Counted from the first letter of the stretch, positions 1-8,301 are shown. The stretch: 64,000 bases of DNA from Thermodesulfobacteriota bacterium (GCA_031082315.1 JAVHLC010000007.1:62001-126000); one strand, 5' to 3'. The notes: generated by a model from the letters alone, not told the origin. A program made the numbers and translations.

Positions 1-1
1 A

Positions 2-169
2 AGAGACGGCATATCCCTTGCCGAGGCCCAAAGATGGCTTGCCGCCCAGATGCCTATTGACGAAAAGAAAAAACTGGCTGATTATCTGGTGGACAATAAC
101 GGCCCGCTTGAAGAGACCCGGAAACAGGTATTGTCTTTAATGACTATCTTGCGTGGCTATCCTGCATAA
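2..169 (+). CDS. C-terminal end of an unidentified protein (partial)
   Basis: An open frame enters from the left edge and ends with TAA; 55 codons are visible. The peptide is hydrophilic and helix-prone, with a Lys-rich patch (DEKKKLADYL), and ends LRGYPA. No domain is recognisable from this remnant. Its stop overlaps the Shine-Dalgarno sequence of the HNH endonuclease gene that follows, so the two genes are probably co-transcribed. Confidence 0.5.
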   Translation, partial: RDGISLAEAQRWLAAQMPIDEKKKLADYLVDNNGPLEETRKQVLSLMTILRGYPA

Positions 170-179
170 GGAGCATCCT

Positions 180-767
180 TTGTTGAAGATATTAGATAAT
201 AAGGTATTGGTATTAAATAAATATTATCAGGCGGTTCATGTGACCACCGTACAGAGGGCCATCTGTCACCTCTACAAGGGAGCGGCCAAGGTGATTACAT
301 TGGACTGGACTACCCATTCCTTTGCCGAATGGGTGAAGGTGTCACAATTCCATAACAACGGACGCTTGATTCACAGCCCCAGCTTTTCTATTGTGGCCCC
401 GGATGCCGTCATTCTCTCCCGCTTTGATCAGCTTCCCAAGACAGATATTATCTTCACCAGGGCCAACTTGTTTGTAAGGGACGCCTACGCCTGTCAATAT
501 TGCGGCAAAAGTGTCCGGGCCTCCAAGGAGAGAAGTGTTGACCATATTATACCCCGCTCCAAGGGCGGAAAGACCGTCTGGTCAAACGTGGTCCTCTGCT
601 GCAAAAAGTGCAACCTGAAAAAGGGGAGCAAGACCCTTGGGGAAGCCGGCATGACCTTATTAAAGAAGCCCCATGCCCCCCGCTGGGAACAGTTGCTGAT
701 GGAGGAATTCCCCTCCGGCAAGAAAAAGGAATGGAAAAAGTTCCTGGAATTTGCCGGGCTCTTCTAA
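180..767 (+). CDS. HNH endonuclease family protein
   Basis: Predicted metal-dependent HNH nuclease of the stand-alone type common in Desulfobacterota and related phyla. The C-terminal half carries CQYCG, then the SVDHIIPRSKGG core (the Asp-His pair), an Asn in VWSNVVLCC, and a second CxxC followed by Asn (CCKKCN). This is the usual zinc-stabilised beta-beta-alpha metal finger. The N-terminal part (KVLVLNKYYQAV) matches the typical start of this family. The frame opens at a GTG at 153, but AAGGAG at 168-173 is correctly spaced for TTG at 180 or 183, so I start at 180 (195 aa). The biological substrate is unknown, and DNA repair or restriction roles are only inference. Confidence 0.85.
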   Translation: MLKILDNKVLVLNKYYQAVHVTTVQRAICHLYKGAAKVITLDWTTHSFAEWVKVSQFHNNGRLIHSPSFSIVAPDAVILSRFDQLPKTDIIFTRANLFVRDAYACQYCGKSVRASKERSVDHIIPRSKGGKTVWSNVVLCCKKCNLKKGSKTLGEAGMTLLKKPHAPRWEQLLMEEFPSGKKKEWKKFLEFAGLF

Positions 768-897
768 GACCTGTTGCTTTCTTTCGCTTTTTGTTGCTTT
801 TCTCGCGCTTATTATTCTGATTTTATTTTTTCTTACAAAAACACGGTGGGGGTCAACACTGGGAGAGGGACGCGAGATCTTAATCGATCTTAAGGTT

Positions 898-1029
898 GAT
901 GAACTCGTAAAAAGTAAAATTTTAACGCTGAGATCGCTGAGATAACATATTGAATAGTTTACAGTTTTTCTCTGCGCACCCTGCGTGCTCGGCGGTGAAA
1001 AGGCTTTTTTACGAATTGATCAAAGTTGG
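898..1029 (+). repeat. dispersed composite repeat, copy 1
   Basis: About 130 bp that starts GATGAACTCGTAAAAAG, passes through GCTGAGATAACAT and a CTCTGCG...GCGGTG segment, and ends TTTTTTACGAATTGATCAA. Recognisable copies occur reversed at 16328-16441 and forward at 44490-44649. The whole 768-1100 stretch has no convincing gene. Confidence 0.75.
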
Positions 1030-1100
1030 AGGGCAGCGCTATTGGGGTGTGTTGCATTCTTTCTGCCGCTCATGCTGTTGTTCATTTTACTCTAAGATGC

Positions 1101-1126
1101 AAGGCTCCCTCCGCTGAGGGAGCCTT
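1101..1126 (-). terminator. hairpin downstream of the cold-shock gene
   Basis: Perfect 10-bp stem (AAGGCTCCCT / AGGGAGCCTT) with a 6-nt loop, 10 bp beyond the csp stop codon. There is no strong T run after it on the minus strand, so it may be a weak terminator or an mRNA 3' stabiliser. Confidence 0.6.
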
Positions 1127-1136
1127 GCCCCGCTAA

Positions 1137-1337
1137 TTAGACTTTTACGACATTGATTGCCTTGGGGCCTTTCGGGCCTTTTTCAGTATCAAAGCTGACC
1201 TTGTCACCTTCGGCAAGGGATTTAAATCCGTCGCCTTGGATGGACGTGTGGTGGACGAAAGCTTCACTTCCATCATCGCTAGCAATAAAACCAAAACCTT
1301 TGCTGTCGTTAAACCATTTCACAGTTCCTTGTGCCAT
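1137..1337 (-). CDS. csp: cold-shock protein, CspA family
   Basis: A 66-aa single OB-fold nucleic-acid chaperone. RNP1 (KGFGFI) and RNP2 (AFVHHTSI) are intact, and the protein starts with the classic [10 protein letters not shown]. It binds single-stranded RNA/DNA and melts mRNA secondary structure in the cytoplasm. The start is fixed by a strong AAAGGAGGT 7-8 bases upstream of ATG. A strong hairpin plus T tract lies only about 48 bp upstream, leaving almost no room for a separate promoter. This suggests either a very short leader or attenuation in the leader. Confidence 0.97.
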   Translation of the reverse strand: MAQGTVKWFNDSKGFGFIASDDGSEAFVHHTSIQGDGFKSLAEGDKVSFDTEKGPKGPKAINVVKV

Positions 1338-1384
1338 TTGTTTTACCTCCTTTTCTATAAATTGAAATTTCAGAAGGCCTCAAC

Positions 1385-1419
1385 AAAAAAGGCCACAAAG
1401 TCAAAAGTCTTTGTGGCCT
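1385..1419 (-). terminator. Rho-independent terminator between the SUI1 gene and csp
   Basis: Perfect 11-bp stem (AGGCCACAAAG / CTTTGTGGCCT, loop of 8) followed on the minus strand by TTTTTT. It sits after the SUI1-family gene and directly before csp, so it either ends the upstream transcript or acts as a leader attenuator for csp. Confidence 0.85.
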
Positions 1420-1559
1420 CTGTAAACGCAAAAACTTCCAAAATCCCTGCGTGACAATACGATGTTCTGGAACAGTTGTCAAGGGAAAAGATAGAAGGGA
1501 AGATTATATTTAAAAAGTCGTCCCGCAATTCTTCCTTGTCTATAGACTTTTTTCTATTC

Positions 1560-1901
1560 TCAGCCGCCGGAGCGTTTCGGTCTGTAGCCCATCTTCTCCA
1601 ACACTATGATGATCGCGTCACGGTGATCGCCCTGGATTTCGAGGGAGGCATCCTTAACCGTGCCGCCTGTGCCGAGCCTCGCCTTCAATTGCTTGAGGAG
1701 CGCCTCGCTTTCCTTCTGCGGCATCTGTAAGCCCTCGATGACCGTGACGGACTTCCCGCCCCTGCCTCTCCGGTCAATCCGGACAGTAACCTTCTGCTGC
1801 GCGGGACGCAAGTCTGCCTGGAGATTCTTTTCAACGGGCTTTTCCTTCCGGGGGATCGCCTGTTCTGTGGAATACACTAACTTCGATTTTTCGTCGGGCA
1901 T
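1560..1901 (-). CDS. SUI1/YciH-family translation initiation factor-like protein
   Basis: 113 aa. The C-terminal ~75 residues form an eIF1/SUI1 domain: KVTVRIDRRGRGGKSVTVIEGL, then a helix (SEALLKQLKARLGTGGTVKD), EIQGDHRD and the IIVLEKMGYRPKRSGG ending. The N-terminal 40 residues are polar and probably disordered. Bacterial homologues (YciH) are thought to influence start-codon fidelity or to act as a stress-time translation inhibitor, but the role here is inferred from family only. Same strand as ettA and csp. A 50-bp gap separates it from ettA upstream, and it is followed by a strong terminator. Confidence 0.93.
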   Translation of the reverse strand: MPDEKSKLVYSTEQAIPRKEKPVEKNLQADLRPAQQKVTVRIDRRGRGGKSVTVIEGLQMPQKESEALLKQLKARLGTGGTVKDASLEIQGDHRDAIIIVLEKMGYRPKRSGG

Positions 1902-1953
1902 AGTTTAATTTTAGTACGCGTGGGGTATTTATACTCCCCCTTTCACGGGGCGC

Positions 1954-3639
1954 TTACCCTCTCGACAAATGCCTGTATTTGATGCGGTGGGGCTGGTCTG
2001 CGGCAACACCGAGACGGGCCTTTCTGTCCGCCTCATATTCAGAGTAGTTCCCTCCGAACCAGACCACCTTGCTGTCGCCCTCAAAGGCGAGTATGTGGGT
2101 AGCGATACGATCTAGAAACCATCGGTCGTGGCTGATGACCATGGCACAGCCTGCAAAATTCTCCAATGCCTCTTCCAGGGCACGCATGCTGTTTACATCC
2201 AGATCATTGGTAGGCTCATCAAGCAGAAGGACGTTGGCCTCCTCCTTCAGCATGCGGGCCAGATGGACACGATTTCTTTCTCCGCCGGACAGCATGGAAA
2301 CCTTCTTCTGCTGATCACTTCCAGAGAAATTAAAGCGCCCCACATAGGCGCGTGAGTTGACCTGCCGTTTGCCGAGCTGAATGACATCCTCTCCGCCGGA
2401 GATTGCCTCCCAGATGGTCTTATTCGGATCGAGGTCGTCGCGGCTCTGGTCAACATAGGCCAGCTTTACGGTTTCTCCTGTCCTGAGGGTGCCTGAATCA
2501 GGCTTTTCCTGGCCGGTGATCATCCGGAAAAGGGTAGTTTTTCCCGCTCCGTTAGCTCCAATGACCCCGACAATCCCGCCCGGAGGAAGGGAAAAGGTCA
2601 GGCCTTCCATAAGAATGTTATCGCCATATGCCTTGCTGACGTTTTCGGCATTAATGACGACATTACCCAGACGGGGTCCGGGGGGGATATAGATTTCGAG
2701 ATCTTTTGACCTCTTTTCGATATCTTGAGTGAGAAGTTCCTCATAAGAACTGATGCGCGCCTTCGATTTTGCATGGCGTCCCTTGGGAGACATCCGTATC
2801 CACTCAAGCTCGCGCTGCAGGGTCTTCTGCCTTTCGCTCTCGGTTTTCTCCTCCTGCTGCAGGCGGTTTTTTTTCTGTTCCAGCCAGGAGGAGTAATTTC
2901 CTTTCCAGGGGATACCCTGTCCCCTGTCCAGTTCCAGAATCCACCCGGCGACATTATCAAGGAAATAGCGGTCGTGAGTCACTGCGATGACGGTGCCCGG
3001 ATAGACTTGCAGATGGCGCTCCAGCCAGGCCACGGTCTCGGCATCGAGGTGGTTTGTGGGCTCGTCCAGGAGCAGAATGTCAGGTTTCTGCAGGAGGAGT
3101 CTGCAAAGGGCTACGCGACGTCTTTCCCCTCCGGAGAGGATACTGACTGGTGTGTCCCCGGCCGGACAGCGCAGGGCATCCATGGCCATCTCCAGACGTG
3201 AATCCAGGTCCCATGCGTCCAGCGCATCCAGCCTTTCCTGGACCTCTCCCTGACGCTCGATAAGCTTGCTCATCTCATCATCCGACATCGGCTCAGCGAA
3301 TTTTTCATTAATGAGATTGTATTCGTTAAGGGTATTTACTATCTCCTGCACCCCTTCCTCCACAATCTCCCGTATTGTCTTTTTGTCATCCAGTTCCGGT
3401 TCCTGCGCGAGGAACCCTACGGTGTGGCCGGGGGAGATGGCCGTCTCTCCGTTGAACTCTTTGTCCGCTCCTGCAAGGATACGGAGAAGGGAGCTTTTTC
3501 CTGACCCGTTGAGACCAAGGACACCGATCTTCGCCCCGTAGAAATAGGAGAGATAGATGTTTTTCAAGACCGGCTTTTTATCATAATACTTGCTTACCCC
3601 GATCATGGAGTAAATAACCTTATTCGGTTCATTGCTCAT
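1954..3639 (-). CDS. ettA: energy-dependent translational throttle protein EttA (ABC-F ATPase)
   Basis: 561 aa, close to the usual ~555. It is a soluble ABC-F protein with two tandem ABC domains and no membrane segments. Walker A motifs are GLNGSGKSS and GANGAGKTT, and signature motifs are LSGGERRRV and LSGGERNRV. The Walker B motifs end in [11 protein letters not shown] and [11 protein letters not shown]. The arm insertion in domain 1 and the charged inter-domain linker (around [10 protein letters not shown]) are present, which favours EttA over Uup or other ABC-F members. EttA binds the ribosomal E site and gates entry into elongation according to the ATP/ADP ratio. AAGGAG precedes the ATG by about 10 bases. 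Confidence 0.95.
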   Translation of the reverse strand: MSNEPNKVIYSMIGVSKYYDKKPVLKNIYLSYFYGAKIGVLGLNGSGKSSLLRILAGADKEFNGETAISPGHTVGFLAQEPELDDKKTIREIVEEGVQEIVNTLNEYNLINEKFAEPMSDDEMSKLIERQGEVQERLDALDAWDLDSRLEMAMDALRCPAGDTPVSILSGGERRRVALCRLLLQKPDILLLDEPTNHLDAETVAWLERHLQVYPGTVIAVTHDRYFLDNVAGWILELDRGQGIPWKGNYSSWLEQKKNRLQQEEKTESERQKTLQRELEWIRMSPKGRHAKSKARISSYEELLTQDIEKRSKDLEIYIPPGPRLGNVVINAENVSKAYGDNILMEGLTFSLPPGGIVGVIGANGAGKTTLFRMITGQEKPDSGTLRTGETVKLAYVDQSRDDLDPNKTIWEAISGGEDVIQLGKRQVNSRAYVGRFNFSGSDQQKKVSMLSGGERNRVHLARMLKEEANVLLLDEPTNDLDVNSMRALEEALENFAGCAMVISHDRWFLDRIATHILAFEGDSKVVWFGGNYSEYEADRKARLGVAADQPHRIKYRHLSRG

Positions 3640-3687
3640 CTGATTCCAACTCCTTTCTTTACACCCCGTTACAAATCCGGCACTACA

Positions 3688-4017
3688 TTACGCGTCTAAC
3701 AATCGCCGCTGCAACAGCGTCTGCATGTCACGACGGCCATCGACAATCAGCAGAACATAGACGTTCTTGTCCATGACTCTGTAGATGATGCGGTAGAGTT
3801 TGAAAAAAACCTCGCGGTATTCCCGAATCCCCAACGCCAGCAGTTCTTTCGGATAGGCGCCCCGCTCGGGGGATTCGGACAGCCTGGAGAAGGCTTTCTC
3901 GATCTGCTCCAAGACGTAGTCCGCTTTTTGGGGCGCATCGTACAGAGCGATATAGTCATAAAGCTCGTCGAGATCACGTGCTGCGTCATTGGTCAGCAAA
4001 ACCGCGAACGGCATCAA
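3688..4017 (-). CDS. ParE/RelE-family toxin
   Basis: A 109-aa toxin of the ParE/RelE fold. It shows the typical order: an N-terminal strand (FAVLLTNDAARDLDEL), a two-helix hairpin, GAYPKELLALGIREYREVFF, then the strands LYRIIYRVMDKNVYVLLIVDGRRDM and a basic C-terminus (LLQRRLL). ParE members poison gyrase and RelE members cleave mRNA at the ribosome; the sequence alone does not decide. ATGA overlap (4014-4017) with the upstream antitoxin gene indicates translational coupling. Confidence 0.9.
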   Translation of the reverse strand: MMPFAVLLTNDAARDLDELYDYIALYDAPQKADYVLEQIEKAFSRLSESPERGAYPKELLALGIREYREVFFKLYRIIYRVMDKNVYVLLIVDGRRDMQTLLQRRLLDA

Positions 4018-4289
4018 CGAGCCTCCCGTCGCTCGCGCAGGCGTTTGATCACATCCTCAGCAGGCTGGACCTTGCCTTCCTCGATCTGGCGGGTCCCGAG
4101 TGCCAGTATTTTTAGAAGAGCCATCGTTTCCTGGGTTTGCTCGTAGCTTTCGATGTCCTGCATGACCACCTTGGCTTCGCCGTTCTGGGTGATGATCAGC
4201 GGCTTACGCTGCTTGCCCAGATTCCTTACGATTTCGGCGGCATGGGCTTTCAGGTAACTGATAGGCTTGATCTGGCTGGACAGTTTCAT
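4014..4289 (-). CDS. Phd/YefM-family antitoxin
   Basis: 91 aa. The N-terminal Phd/YefM DNA-binding fold is evident: QIKPISYLKAHAAEIVRNLG...PLIITQNGEAKVVMQDIESYEQ. The C-terminal charged helix (EDVIKRLRERREAR) is the toxin-neutralising tail. It should neutralise the downstream ParE/RelE protein and repress its own promoter. The promoter visible upstream (TTGACA-N18-TATATT) carries an inverted repeat over its -10 box, which is the expected operator arrangement. Confidence 0.92.
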   Translation of the reverse strand: MKLSSQIKPISYLKAHAAEIVRNLGKQRKPLIITQNGEAKVVMQDIESYEQTQETMALLKILALGTRQIEEGKVQPAEDVIKRLRERREAR

Positions 4290-4312
4290 GGGTTGCCTCC
4301 CTTTCCGGGTAT

Positions 4313-4347
4313 GACTAAATATAGTCCATAAACAGGTCGTATGTCAA
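4313..4347 (-). promoter_or_regulatory. promoter/operator of the Phd-ParE pair
   Basis: On the minus strand, TTGACA (4342-4347), an 18-bp spacer and TATATT (4318-4323). Inverted repeat GACTA-N4-TAGTC (4313-4326) overlaps the -10 element and is a likely autorepression site for the antitoxin. Confidence 0.7.
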
Positions 4348-4478
4348 GATGGAAGGAGCAACGGGGATACCCTCCGCCTTCTATCCAATCGCATTGCAAC
4401 CCAGCGCCGAAGCTTATTGCCTTTTAAAGTTTACAGTGCTATCGTTCGACAAAACTTCAGAAAAGGGGGGAGGGATAC

Positions 4479-4700
4479 GTGGCACAGGTGCTTAAGGTTG
4501 ATAAATTAATTCTGAATGGCATCAAAATGCTATCAAGCCGGGAAAAAGAGGAAGTGCTCAATTATATAGAGTTTTTGAAAATAAAAGAAGACCGCGATTT
4601 CATCGAATATGTCAACATGAGAACCAGAGAGGCGATAGAATCTAAAAAAAGAGGGGAGAGGTCTTCTTCATTAAAAGAACTGCAAAACGAATATGCATAA
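4479..4700 (+). CDS. small antitoxin-like protein of an orphaned TA pair
   Basis: 73 aa with a GTG start preceded by a purine-rich GGGGGGAGGG. The sequence is helical and charged, with LSSREKEEVLNYIEFLKIKED then EYVNMRTREAIESKK and SLKELQNEYA. This resembles the short antitoxins that precede RelE/ParE toxins, though I cannot name a family with certainty. Directly after it, and overlapping its end, starts a toxin-like frame that stops after 13 codons, so the toxin seems to have been lost. The last ~100 bp of this gene and ~80 bp beyond are duplicated at 9813-9996. Confidence 0.7.
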   Translation: MAQVLKVDKLILNGIKMLSSREKEEVLNYIEFLKIKEDRDFIEYVNMRTREAIESKKRGERSSSLKELQNEYA

Positions 4701-4781
4701 AACCTACCGCCTGGAAATCTCGCCTGCGGGTTAACTCTCAAAAGTCAATTAAATCTGGTCGAATGATAAATTGCATAAAAA
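4601..4781 (+). repeat. direct repeat copy A (antitoxin 3' end plus toxin stub)
   Basis: About 181 bp that recurs at 9813-9996 in the same orientation with only a few substitutions and a net 3-base insertion. It covers the antitoxin C-terminus, the toxin stub and ~45 bp of following non-coding DNA. Confidence 0.9.
4693..4734 (+). pseudogene. truncated RelE/ParE-like toxin start
   Basis: An ATG overlapping the end of the antitoxin gene encodes MHKTYRLEISPAG and then a stop. YRLEISP is characteristic of the first strand of RelE/ParE toxins, so this looks like the residue of a deleted toxin gene. It is too short for a firm family call. The identical stub is present in the second copy at 9908-9949. 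Confidence 0.55.
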
Positions 4782-4914
4782 CATGACCGTCCCTCGTATT
4801 CCGTCCCACTCTAATACATTGTAAACTTAGAATCTTAAGGGCATCCCATCGTCCAGACAGACTATATTCCGCTATATTCCACATACCGACTCTCATTTTG
4901 GCCGGAGAATATCT

Positions 4915-5157
4915 TCAGCTGATGATACATAGAACGATAAAGGGCACCAAGTTGAACAGAATGATTCCGATCTTGAAGATCGCCATCCCGGCGTAGTGAA
5001 GAGCGTCGAACTGATCACCGGACAGTCGAAACCACCTGCCGTGTATGCGCTGAATCCAATCGTGCCCAAGCGCGAAGAACAGAAACCACACCAGCAATAT
5101 TCCGTAGTTAATGATCGTACACCACAGAAGAAAGTTGCGCGTGACTTCAATGCTCAT
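4915..5157 (-). CDS. DUF6868 family small membrane protein
   Basis: 80 aa with two hydrophobic segments: residues ~8-30 (FLLWCTIINYGILLVWFLFFALG) and ~57-79 (MAIFKIGIILFNLVPFIVLCII). They are separated by a conserved-looking loop DWIQRIHGRWFRLSGDQFDALHY. That loop pattern matches the DUF6868 family of two-helix inner-membrane proteins, whose function is unknown. AAGGAGGAG precedes the ATG at good spacing. The 4786-4914 stretch downstream shows no gene. Confidence 0.8.
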   Translation of the reverse strand: MSIEVTRNFLLWCTIINYGILLVWFLFFALGHDWIQRIHGRWFRLSGDQFDALHYAGMAIFKIGIILFNLVPFIVLCIIS

Positions 5158-5270
5158 CTTTTCTCCTCCTTCGGCATTTAACGATGGGCATCGCTGGGAG
5201 CCGGCTTTATTGGCAATCCAGGGGCAATCCCGCTTTCATATTCTCATTTCGATAGACCTTGTTCTCGCCT

Positions 5271-5717
5271 TCAGTCTCTGCCCTTACCTTTACTTTTATT
5301 TTTGTCCTTACATTTGCCTTTATCTTTGCCATCGTAAATATCGTTGCCACGCTTCAGGGCATGGAATTCTTTTGATCCGGGTTTGATACCCAGGCTCTGC
5401 GCAAGTACCCCCCAGCCTTTGCCTTTTCCGGATTTATATCTCTCGATAACATAATCTGTTGGCCTTCCTGACATTTCTCCAAGACGTAATACCATATAGG
5501 CATCTGCGGGTCTTCCAACATTGCTGAGTACGGCAGTGATTTGTGCATCGCCTATATTAAAGCGGGTAGCAAGTCTTGCCCTGAATCCTGACGGATCAGC
5601 TCCAGCCCTGCTGTTAAAATCTCTTGTCCAGTCAAAATCGCCTGCTGCCACTACTACTGCCGATAAAACAAGCAAAAACACCGCCGAAATCACGAACGAC
5701 ATTTTTTGTAGTTTCAT
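5271..5717 (-). CDS. secreted/periplasmic protein of unknown function with Lys-rich tail
   Basis: 148 aa. A clear signal peptide (residues 1-25, ending AVVVAAG) precedes a small globular region with DWTRDFNSRAGADPSGFRARLATRF and MVLRLGEMSGRP, then GKGWGVLAQSLGIKPGSKEFHALKRG. The last ~18 residues are almost only Lys, Asp and Gly. Similar short exported proteins with the GWG...GIKPGSKEFH signature occur in other Desulfobacterota, without known function. The upstream leader carries AGGAGGA 5 bases before the ATG. Confidence 0.8.
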   Translation of the reverse strand: MKLQKMSFVISAVFLLVLSAVVVAAGDFDWTRDFNSRAGADPSGFRARLATRFNIGDAQITAVLSNVGRPADAYMVLRLGEMSGRPTDYVIERYKSGKGKGWGVLAQSLGIKPGSKEFHALKRGNDIYDGKDKGKCKDKNKSKGKGRD

Positions 5718-5802
5718 TAGATCCTCCTCTTGATCATTAGTTTTATGCCGAATGTGAAGCTAACCGGTACGCAGCTTTTTCGCTCGTCCGGTTGAGCGAC
5801 TT

Positions 5803-6170
5803 GTGTACGCCCGGCATGGGCGTGAACTTATGGGGTGCAAGCCCCCTGTACGTGAACCCTGCCCACGTAGTGATACGTTAGCAGAAGTACCAGCCGAAGG
5901 CAAGGGCGGAATCGTGAGAGACTGTCTGAAGGGTTCGAAGCGCAGCGGAGACCACGAGCCAACGGCGAGAGCGACCGCAGGGAGCGGTAACCCGGAGCGC
6001 AAAGCTATGAGCCGACGAACAGACAAAATCGTCAGGATGAACGATTTTGAACAGATTTGCTGGCCCGAAGGGCGAGCCACAGGACGTGGCGAGTAAACGG
6101 CATACAAGGCCAAGTCTCCGGGCAAGTCAGCACAACATGACAAAGCCCCGGGTTCGGGAGATAGGGTAAA
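5803..6170 (+). mobile_element. group II intron fragment (5' domain I region, no reverse transcriptase)
   Basis: The stretch begins GTGTACGCCCGGCATGGGCG, a boundary like the GUGYG start plus first stem of bacterial group II introns. It then continues with the stem-loop GGGGTGCAAGCCCC, CAGCCGAAGGCAAGGGCGG and GACTGTCTGAAGGGTTCGAAGC, features typical of intron domain I. No intron-encoded reverse transcriptase follows, and I find no domain V hairpin, so this is a 5' remnant truncated near 6170. A 97-codon open frame inside it is only RNA structure read as protein. The 3' limit is approximate. Confidence 0.72.
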
Positions 6171-6203
6171 TGCCGCCCCCCTCAGGCGGATGCGGGGCGC
6201 TGT

Positions 6204-6234
6204 GGTAAGGGCGGGAGAAAAGCCCGCCCTTACC
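6204..6234 (-). terminator. hairpin downstream of katA
   Basis: 12-bp perfect stem (GGTAAGGGCGGG / CCCGCCCTTACC) with a 7-nt loop, 18 bp after the catalase stop. Probable transcription end or 3' stabiliser for katA; no long T run is seen. Confidence 0.65.
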
Positions 6235-6251
6235 CGATTAGTTGCACTTGT

Positions 6252-7709
6252 CTATTTCGGAATTTCGCGCAGAGGAATGCCTAGTGCCATGGCTACTCCT
6301 TTGCCATAAGCCGGATCGGCTTTCAAACAGTTGCCGATGTGGCGGATCTTGATCTCCCGTGGCACATCGCCCATAGCGCGAGCGGTGTTTTCAAAGAGAA
6401 CCTTCTGTTGGGCGGCACTCATGAGACGGAAGAGCTTGCCGGGCTGGGAGTAGTAATCATCGTCCACGCGGTGGTCCCAGTGGTCGGCGGCTCCCTCCAA
6501 GGCCAGGGGCGGTTCGGCAAAATTCTTCTGTTCCTGCCACTCACCGTAACTGTTGGGTTCGTACCCCAAGGTGCTGCCATAATTGCCGTCCACCCGCATG
6601 ACGCCGTCGCGGTGGAAACTATGATACGGGCAACGGGGGGCATTGACGGGGATCTGGTGGTGGTTCACCCCCAGGCGATAGCGTTGGGCGTCACCGTAGG
6701 AGAAGAGCCGCCCCTGAAGCATCTTGTCGGGTGAAAAACCGATGCCGGGGACGACGTTGGCCGGGTTGAAGGCCGACTGTTCGACCTCGGCAAAATAATT
6801 TTCCGGGTTTTTGTTCAGTTCGAGAATGCCCACCTCGATCAGCGGATAATCCTTTTTAAACCAGACCTTAGTCAGGTCGAAGGGGTGGTATGGGCATTTT
6901 GCCGCCTCCTTCTCCGGCATGATCTGCACATAGAAAGTCCAGCGCGGAAAGTCACCCTTCTCTATGCTCCCATAGAGGTCTCGCTGGTGGCTCTCCCGGC
7001 ACTTGCCGATGATCGCCTCGGCTTCCTGGTCGGTCAGGTTCTTAATCCCTTGCTGTGTCTTCAGGTGGAACTTGACCCAGTAGCGTTCGTTCTTGGCGTT
7101 GATGAAGCTGAAGGTATGGCTGCCGAAGCCGTGCATGTGACGGTAACTGGCAGGGATGCCTCGGTCGCTCATTACAATGGTGACCTGATGCAGCGCCTCG
7201 GGCAGGGAAGTCCAAAAATCCCAGTTGTTGAGGGCGCTCCGCAGGTTGGTGCGGGGATCCCTTTTCACGGAGTGGTTGAGATCGGGAAACTTGAGGGGAT
7301 CGCGCAGGAAGAAGACCGGCGTGTTGTTTCCCACGAGGTCCCAGTTTCCTTCCTCGGTGTAGAACTTCATCGCAAAACCCCGAATATCGCGCTCGGCGTC
7401 GGCGGCGCCGCGTTCGCCGGCGACGGTGGAAAAGCGGACGAAGCAGTCGGTCTTCTTGCCGACCTTGGAGAAGATTTTCGCCTTGGTGTACTTGGTGATG
7501 TCGTGGGTTACGGTGAAGGTGCCGTAGGCGCCGGAACCCTTGGCGTGCATGCGGCGCTCGGGTATTACTTCCCGGTCGAAGTGGGCCAGTTTCTCGATGA
7601 ACCAGACATCCTGCAAGAGCTGCGGCCCTCGCGGCCCGGCAGTCATGACGTTCTGGTTGTCGACGACGGGGGCACCGTTCCTGGTGGTCAACTTTTTAGT
7701 TTTTTTCAT
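6252..7709 (-). CDS. katA: monofunctional heme catalase (small-subunit, KatA type)
   Basis: 485 aa, the size of small-subunit (clade 3) catalases that dismutate hydrogen peroxide to water and oxygen in the cytoplasm. Key signatures are visible. The active-site His lies in [12 protein letters not shown] and the [15 protein letters not shown] segment follows. The Asn region is [15 protein letters not shown], and the proximal heme region contains [14 protein letters not shown] with the Tyr ligand. It lies 84 bp downstream of perR on the same strand. Its own promoter overlaps a long Fur/PerR-type palindrome, so induction by peroxide through PerR is expected. AAAGGAGA precedes the ATG. Confidence 0.97.
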   Translation of the reverse strand: MKKTKKLTTRNGAPVVDNQNVMTAGPRGPQLLQDVWFIEKLAHFDREVIPERRMHAKGSGAYGTFTVTHDITKYTKAKIFSKVGKKTDCFVRFSTVAGERGAADAERDIRGFAMKFYTEEGNWDLVGNNTPVFFLRDPLKFPDLNHSVKRDPRTNLRSALNNWDFWTSLPEALHQVTIVMSDRGIPASYRHMHGFGSHTFSFINAKNERYWVKFHLKTQQGIKNLTDQEAEAIIGKCRESHQRDLYGSIEKGDFPRWTFYVQIMPEKEAAKCPYHPFDLTKVWFKKDYPLIEVGILELNKNPENYFAEVEQSAFNPANVVPGIGFSPDKMLQGRLFSYGDAQRYRLGVNHHQIPVNAPRCPYHSFHRDGVMRVDGNYGSTLGYEPNSYGEWQEQKNFAEPPLALEGAADHWDHRVDDDYYSQPGKLFRLMSAAQQKVLFENTARAMGDVPREIKIRHIGNCLKADPAYGKGVAMALGIPLREIPK

Positions 7710-7748
7710 ACTGGTCTCCTTTCGTCTTAACTTTCATAATTATTTACT

Positions 7749-7780
7749 ATTCTATTACAAATGAGAATCATTCGCAATAG
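7749..7780 (-). promoter_or_regulatory. katA promoter with Fur/PerR-type operator
   Basis: On the minus strand, TTGCGA (7772-7777), a 17-bp spacer and TAGAAT (7749-7754). The element is embedded in a 29-bp imperfect palindrome (7752-7780: CTATT...AATGA-N-AATCATT...AATAG) that matches the Fur/PerR box pattern. Binding would cover both promoter hexamers. Confidence 0.8.
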
Positions 7781-7793
7781 AAAAGGAAAAAAA

Positions 7794-8237
7794 TTATCTG
7801 CTTTTTTTGCGGCAATCCGGACATATGCCGAAAAAATCAAGCCGATACGTCAGGATATCAAAACCGCTTTCTTCAGTAATTTCCTTCGTCATTTCATTCA
7901 AACTTTCCAGGTCAGGGTCGACGATTTTCTTGCATTTGACGCACACTATATGGGGATGAGGATGCGGTTTGCGGCCATCATAACGAGTGCTCTCCCCTGC
8001 GAATCCAAGTTCGAGGACCTCGCCCAATGATTTGATAAGCAATATATTACGATACACGGTCGCTTCGCTGACCCCGGGGAAGTTACTTTGAAGCTGTCGG
8101 TAAATATCTTCAACGCTGGGGTGGCCTTCGCTGTGAGAGAGAATATTAATGATGGCGAGGCGCTGGGGCGTCAACTTATGATGGTGTTCCTTGAGCTTAT
8201 CCACCATTGCCTTGTATCTTTGCCCAGATTTCAACAT
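7794..8237 (-). CDS. perR: peroxide-responsive repressor PerR (Fur family)
   Basis: 147 aa. It has an N-terminal winged helix (KLTPQRLAIINIL...VSEATVYRNILLI) and a C-terminal dimerisation domain. A structural zinc site is formed by C99-C102 (CVKC) and C139-C142 (CPDC). The regulatory metal site has D87, H92 and H94 in YDGRKPHPHPH and an Asp in KKIVDPD. An Asp rather than Glu at this last place is the PerR-like choice, favouring peroxide sensing over iron sensing. It lies upstream of katA and has its own promoter overlapped by a Fur/PerR box, so autoregulation is likely. The start lacks a good Shine-Dalgarno; an internal ATG at codon 11 is an alternative. Confidence 0.92.
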   Translation of the reverse strand: MLKSGQRYKAMVDKLKEHHHKLTPQRLAIINILSHSEGHPSVEDIYRQLQSNFPGVSEATVYRNILLIKSLGEVLELGFAGESTRYDGRKPHPHPHIVCVKCKKIVDPDLESLNEMTKEITEESGFDILTYRLDFFGICPDCRKKSR

Positions 8238-8253
8238 AATTAGGAGTAACCAT

Positions 8254-8301
8254 TAAATGATAATTATTTTCATTTATACGCTAACGGCATGTCGTTGTCA
8301 A
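8254..8301 (-). promoter_or_regulatory. perR promoter with Fur/PerR-type operator
   Basis: On the minus strand, TTGACA (8296-8301), a 17-bp spacer and TATAAA (8273-8278). A 23-bp near-perfect palindrome (8254-8276, TAAATGA...TCATTTA) overlaps the -10 end and the start site, which fits autorepression. Confidence 0.8.

Noticed and set aside
751-945. Short hydrophobic open frame after the HNH gene
   Set aside because: No ribosome site, overlaps the HNH 3' end and runs into a dispersed repeat.
5803-6096. 97-codon plus-strand open frame
   Set aside because: Lies wholly inside the group II intron-like RNA structure; a translation of structured RNA, not a protein gene.
6885-7730. 281-codon open frame on the plus strand
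   Set aside because: It is the antisense shadow of the well-supported catalase gene, lacks a ribosome site and any family features.
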